In this document: positions 5,748 through 6,875 of the stretch, one piece after another | Layout of the letters: each line of letters begins with the position of its first letter | Position numbering within the stretch: position 1 is the first letter of the stretch | NCBI GenBank assembly: GCA_916719935.1 | Contig: CAKAPY010000071.1 | Span: forward strand, 1 to 6,875 | Direction of reading: 5' to 3' | DNA from: an uncultured Actinomyces sp. | GTDB taxonomy: Bacteria > Actinomycetota > Actinomycetes > Actinomycetales > Actinomycetaceae | DNA length: 6,875 nucleotides | Translations under genes and position numbers: made by a program | The notes under the pieces: generated by a model | What the model saw: the letters and a program-made list of their open reading frames with translations, nothing else | Told to the model about the DNA's origin: nothing | Database searches by the model: none

Positions 5748-6794
5748 GTGACTTCCCCCCGTCGATATTCCACGCCGAATGTTCCCAGTGACGCCCAGCC
5801 CAGCGAGAGTGGGCTGCTTGGCCCTATTGAAGTGCATGCAATTTGCCAGGCACTGGGGGTTCGCCCAACCAAGACGCTCGGACAAAACTTTGTTCATGAT
5901 GCCGGTACTGTTCGACGCATCGTGCGAGACGCGGGAATTGGTGAGGGAACACAAGTCATTGAGGTCGGTCCCGGGCTGGGTTCACTGACCCTTGGACTTC
6001 TTGAAGCGGGGGCACAGGTACGCGCCATCGAGATCGATCCGGTGCTTGCTCGTGCACTTCCCGTGACCGTTGCGCAGCGGATGCCCGAGGCTGCAGAGTG
6101 TCTCCACGTGATCAATCGCGATGCCGTTCAGATTAATGGCCTCGAAGACTTTGAAGATGAGTGGCCGGCGCCAACGCACCTGGTGGCGAATCTTCCCTAC
6201 AATGTTGCGGTTCCCCTGCTGCTTTCCATGCTGGAGTCCTTCCCCTCCTTGGAGTCGGCATTAGTAATGGTTCAGGCCGAGGTTGCCGATCGCCTGGCTG
6301 CTCAGCCGGGCTCGCGTACCTACGGAGTTCCTTCGGTAAAGGCCGCGTGGTACGGAACGGCAACCCGCGCGGGAACTATTGGGCGTTCGGTATTCTGGCC
6401 TGTCCCCAATGTCGATTCCGCGCTGGTGGAGCTGCAGCGCTCGACAACCCCGCGCGGGGATACTTCCTTGCGTCTTGCCACTTTCGAGGTCTGCGACACG
6501 GCATTTTCTCAGCGCCGGAAGACCCTGCGCGCCGCTTTGAAGAACTGGGCAGGCAGTGCCGAGGCCGCGCAGGAGCTGTGCGATCGCGCTGGCGTAGATT
6601 CCTCGATCCGAGGCGAAAAGCTGGGGATTGACGATTACGTGCGTCTTGGTTCAGTTTTGCTTGATATGCGTGCTGAGGGCAAGATTCCTTTTCCCGAGCA
6701 GGATCGTTACGCGAAGGAGCGTCGCGCTGCTGAAGACTTGAGACAAGCAGCGCAGGAAAGCCAGCAAGGTGGGGCGGAGCAACCCCGTGCGTGA
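5748..6794 (+). CDS. rsmA: 16S rRNA (adenine(1518)-N6/adenine(1519)-N6)-dimethyltransferase
   Basis: RsmA (KsgA) uses S-adenosylmethionine to dimethylate two adjacent adenines in helix 45 of 16S rRNA, a late step in small-subunit maturation in the cytoplasm. Visible family motifs are LGQNFVHD (44-51), the SAM-binding IEVGPGLGSLTLGLLEAG (71-88), acidic EID (95-97) ending the next strand, the catalytic NLPYNV (148-153), and FSQRRKTLRAALK (253-265). GTG start with AGGA seven bases upstream. At 348 aa it is longer than E. coli KsgA (273). The extra length lies in an N-terminal lead of about 25 residues and a charged, Gln/Ala-rich tail (about 310-348) that looks disordered or weakly helical. The position after rpf and before ispE is conserved in many actinobacteria. 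The last codons carry the ispE ribosome site and overlap ispE by eight bases. Confidence 0.96.
   Translation: MTSPRRYSTPNVPSDAQPSESGLLGPIEVHAICQALGVRPTKTLGQNFVHDAGTVRRIVRDAGIGEGTQVIEVGPGLGSLTLGLLEAGAQVRAIEIDPVLARALPVTVAQRMPEAAECLHVINRDAVQINGLEDFEDEWPAPTHLVANLPYNVAVPLLLSMLESFPSLESALVMVQAEVADRLAAQPGSRTYGVPSVKAAWYGTATRAGTIGRSVFWPVPNVDSALVELQRSTTPRGDTSLRLATFEVCDTAFSQRRKTLRAALKNWAGSAEAAQELCDRAGVDSSIRGEKLGIDDYVRLGSVLLDMRAEGKIPFPEQDRYAKERRAAEDLRQAAQESQQGGAEQPRA
6776..6779 (+). promoter_or_regulatory. Ribosome binding site of ispE
   Basis: GGAG within the 3' end of rsmA is seven bases upstream of GTG 6787. This is the only start codon that puts the family's N-terminal motif in frame, so it fixes the 8-base overlap with rsmA. 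Confidence 0.6.
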
Positions 6795-6875
6795 GGTACG
6801 TGCATCGGCGCCTGGGAAGGTCAATGTCATCCTTCGTGCGGGTGCCCCGGATGCTGATGGATATCACGAGCTGGT
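6787..6875 (+). CDS. ispE: 4-diphosphocytidyl-2-C-methyl-D-erythritol kinase, N-terminal fragment
   Basis: Only the first 29 codons are present; the gene runs off the right edge. From GTG 6787 the peptide begins MREVRASAPGKVNVILRAG and continues to DGYHEL, matching the IspE N-terminal signature (APAKINLxLxV...DGYHEL) that includes the substrate-side Lys (here Lys11) and Asn13. IspE is the GHMP-family kinase that phosphorylates CDP-methylerythritol in the MEP isoprenoid pathway, which supplies quinones and the polyprenyl carrier of cell-wall precursors. Ala18 and Pro21 depart from the commonest residues, but the motif is unmistakable. The overlap with rsmA and the GGAG site inside rsmA indicate the same operon. 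Confidence 0.88.
   Translation, partial: MREVRASAPGKVNVILRAGAPDADGYHEL

Noticed and set aside
6376..6867. 163-codon minus-strand frame opposite rsmA and ispE.
   Set aside because: Lies antisense to two clearly identified conserved genes and has the low-complexity Arg/Pro/Ser composition of a shadow frame.

Overview
The window looks like a chromosomal segment of an actinomycete (Actinomycetota), most plausibly an Actinomycetaceae-type organism. The reasons are a resuscitation-promoting factor gene with the three-DUF348 plus G5 architecture, the actinobacterial gene order rpf - rsmA (ksgA) - ispE, frequent GTG starts, moderately high GC, and several exported envelope proteins. The family assignment is an inference from gene content, not from a database match.

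Layout: two divergent transcription units flank a 284-base intergenic region (2964-3247). To the left, on the minus strand, a small lipoprotein gene (2963-2166) is followed, with a 4-base ATGA overlap, by a large secreted protein with a C-terminal transglutaminase-like Cys-His-Asp core (2169-31). A strong Shine-Dalgarno sequence at that gene's stop codon hints at a third cistron running off the left edge. To the right, on the plus strand, are an RpfB-like muralytic protein (3248-4372), a second DUF348-G5 protein with a different lytic-transglycosylase-like end (4369-5730, GTGA overlap), the 16S rRNA dimethyltransferase gene rsmA (5748-6794, 17-base gap) and the first 29 codons of ispE (6787 onward, 8-base overlap).

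How they fit together: the plus-strand genes are packed like one operon. Two secreted peptidoglycan-cleaving enzymes share a stalk and differ in their catalytic heads. They sit beside a ribosome-maturation enzyme and an isoprenoid-pathway kinase, whose pathway feeds the lipid carrier for wall synthesis. The minus-strand pair is also exported. The divergent region may co-ordinate two envelope modules, but that is inference.

Most worth attention: (1) the tandem duplication of the DUF348x3-G5 stalk with exchange of the catalytic domain; (2) the lipoprotein/transglutaminase pair, whose function I cannot assign; (3) small repeats and a 12-base palindrome in the divergent control region. I found no tRNA, rRNA, CRISPR array, insertion sequence, recognised riboswitch or convincing terminator.
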